A stretch of DNA of 64,000 nt. Origin: CAZHEV01 sp964531335 [NCBI: uncultured bacterium] (GTDB taxonomy: Bacteria > Eisenbacteria > RBG-16-71-46 > CAZHEV01). The stretch spans positions 124,001-188,000 of the forward strand of contig CAZHEV010000005.1 of assembly GCA_964531335.1 (NCBI GenBank), in the 5' to 3' direction. The position numbers were made by a program, and so were the translations under genes. Below, piece by piece: positions 62,605-64,000 of the stretch (its first letter is position 1; every line of letters starts with the position of its first letter). The notes beneath the pieces were generated by a model. That model saw only the letters and a list, made by a program, of their open reading frames with translations. It ran no database searches and had not been told where the DNA came from.

Positions 62605-62735
62605 AGGCGGGGGAAAGCCCGGTGAGCCCAAGGCCGCTGATGACATCCGTAGAGGTAGACAAGTCAGGCCTTAACCCCCCGCCTTCAACAAAAAGGCTCG
62701 CGACATCCCTGACGCACCGACAGCGGGGCGTCGCG
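62605..62735 (+). ncRNA. Candidate cis-regulatory leader RNA of unknown class
   Basis: A 9-bp closing stem, AGGCGGGGG (62605-62613) with CCCCCGCCT (62676-62684), encloses a second stem AAGGCC/GGCCTT (62630-62635, 62667-62672). Just downstream, two stems compete for the same bases: CGCGAC/GTCGCG (62699-62704, 62730-62735) and GACGC/GCGTC (62711-62715, 62728-62732). The Shine-Dalgarno GGAGG at 62745-62749 lies immediately after. This architecture, domain plus switchable hairpin before a ribosome-binding site, resembles a riboswitch or attenuator, but I do not recognise the class. Confidence 0.45.
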
Positions 62736-62757
62736 GACCCGAAAGGAGGCGTTGACA

Positions 62758-63765
62758 ATGAAGAAGATCGCTGCAATCACACTGGCCCTGTTCGCCGGGT
62801 TCGCGCTGGTTTTCTTCGCGTTCAAGCCGGCGGCGCTGACTTCGTCCTTTGACGAGCAGGCCGTCGAGGAGCCCACTTCGGAGGCGGTCGAGCAGCCGGT
62901 CGCGCAAGGGCCGAGGCCCACCCAGCCTGCCCGATCATCCGGTTCTTCGGCCGATGCGAGCAGCTCAAGTTCCGAGGACCTTGCATCGACCGAAGGGAGC
63001 TCCGTGGAAGATGCGAGCGCCACCGCTGGCGGACCCGAAGCGCCCGCGAAGCCTGCGACATGGCTCGACCACTTCAGGAAAGGGCAGGCTCTGTACTCGA
63101 AAGGCGATTACGGAGAGGCCTGCGAAGCTTTCGAGAAGGCCGTCGCCGAGAACAAGGACAACTTCTACCTGCACTATATGCTCGGGCTCTCGCAGTGGAA
63201 GAACGGGCGCCACGAGAGGGCGGCCGATCAGTTGAACCGATCGATCGAGCGCAACCCCGCCTTCGTAAAAGGCTGGGTCAACCTGGCAAGAGTCAGGCGC
63301 GAGCTGGACAACCCCCAGGAGGCTATCGCGCTCTGCGACAAAGCCATCGAGGTCGACAAGGCCAACGACGACGCCTGGAACGTGAGGGGGCTAGCGTACC
63401 TCGACACCGGGGACAGAGATAAAGCAATAGAGAGCTTCAAGAACGCAATAGCCGCGAATGGACGGAACGCCTACGCGCTCAACAACCTTGCCCTCACCTA
63501 CATATACGAGGAGAGGTTCGAGGAGGCGCTGATTCCCCTCGAGCAGGCCGTGGAAGCGGCGCCGGGAACAGCCTTCATTCGCAACAACCTGGGCATAGTC
63601 TACGAGAACCTCGGCAGGACGGCGGAGGCCGCGCGCCAGTACGCGGCGGCCGTTGACGCTTCGCCTGGGCACGAGAAGGCGCAGGCCAGCTTGAGGAGGA
63701 TCCTGCCCATGCTCTCCCTCGAGGAGGAAGCGGCGCTGGCCGAGTTCTACCAGGTCGAGAGGTAG
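62758..63765 (+). CDS. Membrane-anchored or secreted TPR protein
   Basis: 335 residues from ATG 62758 with GGAGG eight bases upstream. Hydrophobic segment at residues 3-22 (IAAITLALFAGFALVFFAF) acts as signal anchor or signal peptide, then a Ser/Glu/Pro-rich linker of about 75 residues (SSGSSADASSSSSEDL), then about six TPR units from residue 100 (FRKGQALYSKGDYGEACEAFEKA; GWVNLARVRRELDNPQEAIALCDKAI; NNLALTYIYEERFEEALIPLEQA). TPRs imply protein-protein binding, probably outside the inner membrane. No enzyme domain. Downstream 235 bp to the window end hold no gene I can support. Confidence 0.85.
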   Translation: MKKIAAITLALFAGFALVFFAFKPAALTSSFDEQAVEEPTSEAVEQPVAQGPRPTQPARSSGSSADASSSSSEDLASTEGSSVEDASATAGGPEAPAKPATWLDHFRKGQALYSKGDYGEACEAFEKAVAENKDNFYLHYMLGLSQWKNGRHERAADQLNRSIERNPAFVKGWVNLARVRRELDNPQEAIALCDKAIEVDKANDDAWNVRGLAYLDTGDRDKAIESFKNAIAANGRNAYALNNLALTYIYEERFEEALIPLEQAVEAAPGTAFIRNNLGIVYENLGRTAEAARQYAAAVDASPGHEKAQASLRRILPMLSLEEEAALAEFYQVER

Positions 63766-64000
63766 CCCACTCCCCACCAGCCGGCGCACCCAGGCGGGGC
63801 GGTTCCAGCCGAGGAGACCGCCCCGCCGCCCAAGGCCCTGCAAAGCGCCCAGACTCCTGGAAGCCCCGTGCCCGTACACGGCCGCCTGCGGGCCCCCCTG
63901 CCCCAGATCGCAGTAACCAGGGTCCGGTACCCCCCGCCCTCTTGGCTGCACAGGCCATTTGCCGATTGTCAACATAAGTCAACAAGGCGGCAATTTCAGC

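Noticed and set aside
62605-62684. Cobalamin riboswitch
   Set aside because: GGGAA..GGTGA..GCTG looks faintly similar, but the B12-box and the CCCGC-ACTGT segment are absent.
1-64000. CRISPR arrays, insertion sequences, prophage or rRNA genes
   Set aside because: No regularly spaced repeats, transposase or integrase motifs, phage genes or rRNA sequences were found.

Overview
The window looks like a contig from an uncultured, GC-rich, Gram-negative bacterium with respiratory or syntrophic acyl-CoA metabolism. Support for a Gram-negative envelope is an outer-membrane barrel protein ending in Phe, a lipobox lipoprotein and an exosortase. A giant Asp-rich, Ig-like secreted protein, ATA/AGG-rich codon use and many acyl-CoA dehydrogenase paralogs fit deep lineages of the FCB superphylum (Eisenbacteria/Krumholzibacteria-like), but this placement is inference and no marker gene here proves it.

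Layout. 1-12.6 kb (minus): one uninterrupted frame of about 4,200 codons, a secreted giant with an acidic Ca-binding-like repeat region followed by Ig/FN3-like modules; its C-terminus lies off the left edge. It has a strong promoter and a long leader. 13.2-21.8 kb (minus): housekeeping block with a divergent YchF-type GTPase, tRNA-Lys, purA, the protein-quality operon tig-clpP-clpX-lon and tRNA-Leu. 21.9-29.6 kb (minus): a small outer-membrane protein, then leuC-leuD-leuB placed directly behind a beta-oxidation-type run (zinc alcohol dehydrogenase, 3-hydroxyacyl-CoA dehydrogenase, enoyl-CoA hydratase, acyl-CoA dehydrogenase). 30.2-32.0 kb (plus): etfB-etfA behind a near-consensus promoter with an 11-bp inverted repeat over its -35 box. 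32.1-34.9 kb (minus): thiolase, SDR reductase and a dienoyl-CoA-hydratase-like crotonase. 35.0-38.5 kb (minus): exosortase, its membrane partner and a large membrane/TPR protein. 38.6-39.5 kb: decayed remnants of an AbiE-type (type IV) toxin-antitoxin pair and a near-duplicate of about 48 bp. 39.6-45.5 kb (plus): propionyl-CoA carboxylase (carboxyltransferase, biotin carboxylase, biotin carrier), methylmalonyl-CoA mutase catalytic subunit and methylmalonyl-CoA epimerase. 45.5-57.7 kb (minus): meaB, an isobutyryl-CoA-mutase-type catalytic subunit, a B12-binding subunit, four acyl-CoA dehydrogenases, thiolase, 3-hydroxyacyl-CoA dehydrogenase, a CBS protein, DUF362 and DUF1858 proteins. 58.3-62.5 kb (plus): a complete sugar-type ABC importer. 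62.6-63.8 kb (plus): a structured leader and a TPR protein.

How the genes work together: acyl-CoA dehydrogenases hand electrons to EtfAB; hydratases, dehydrogenases and thiolases complete beta-oxidation of straight, branched and possibly cyclic acyl-CoAs; propionyl-CoA goes through PCC, epimerase and MCM to succinyl-CoA; the second mutase has the Phe/Gln active-site signature of isobutyryl-CoA mutase and would link n-butyryl-CoA to isobutyryl-CoA. Most promoters I can see share a TTGAC(A/C/T)-17-TAnnnT form, so housekeeping-sigma recognition looks ordinary.

The most interesting points are the F95/Q213 mutase with its MeaB and B12 partner, the methylmalonyl-CoA mutase that lacks its own B12 subunit, the giant acidic protein with two well-placed start sites, the operator-like repeat before etfBA, and the leader RNA with mutually exclusive hairpins before the last gene.
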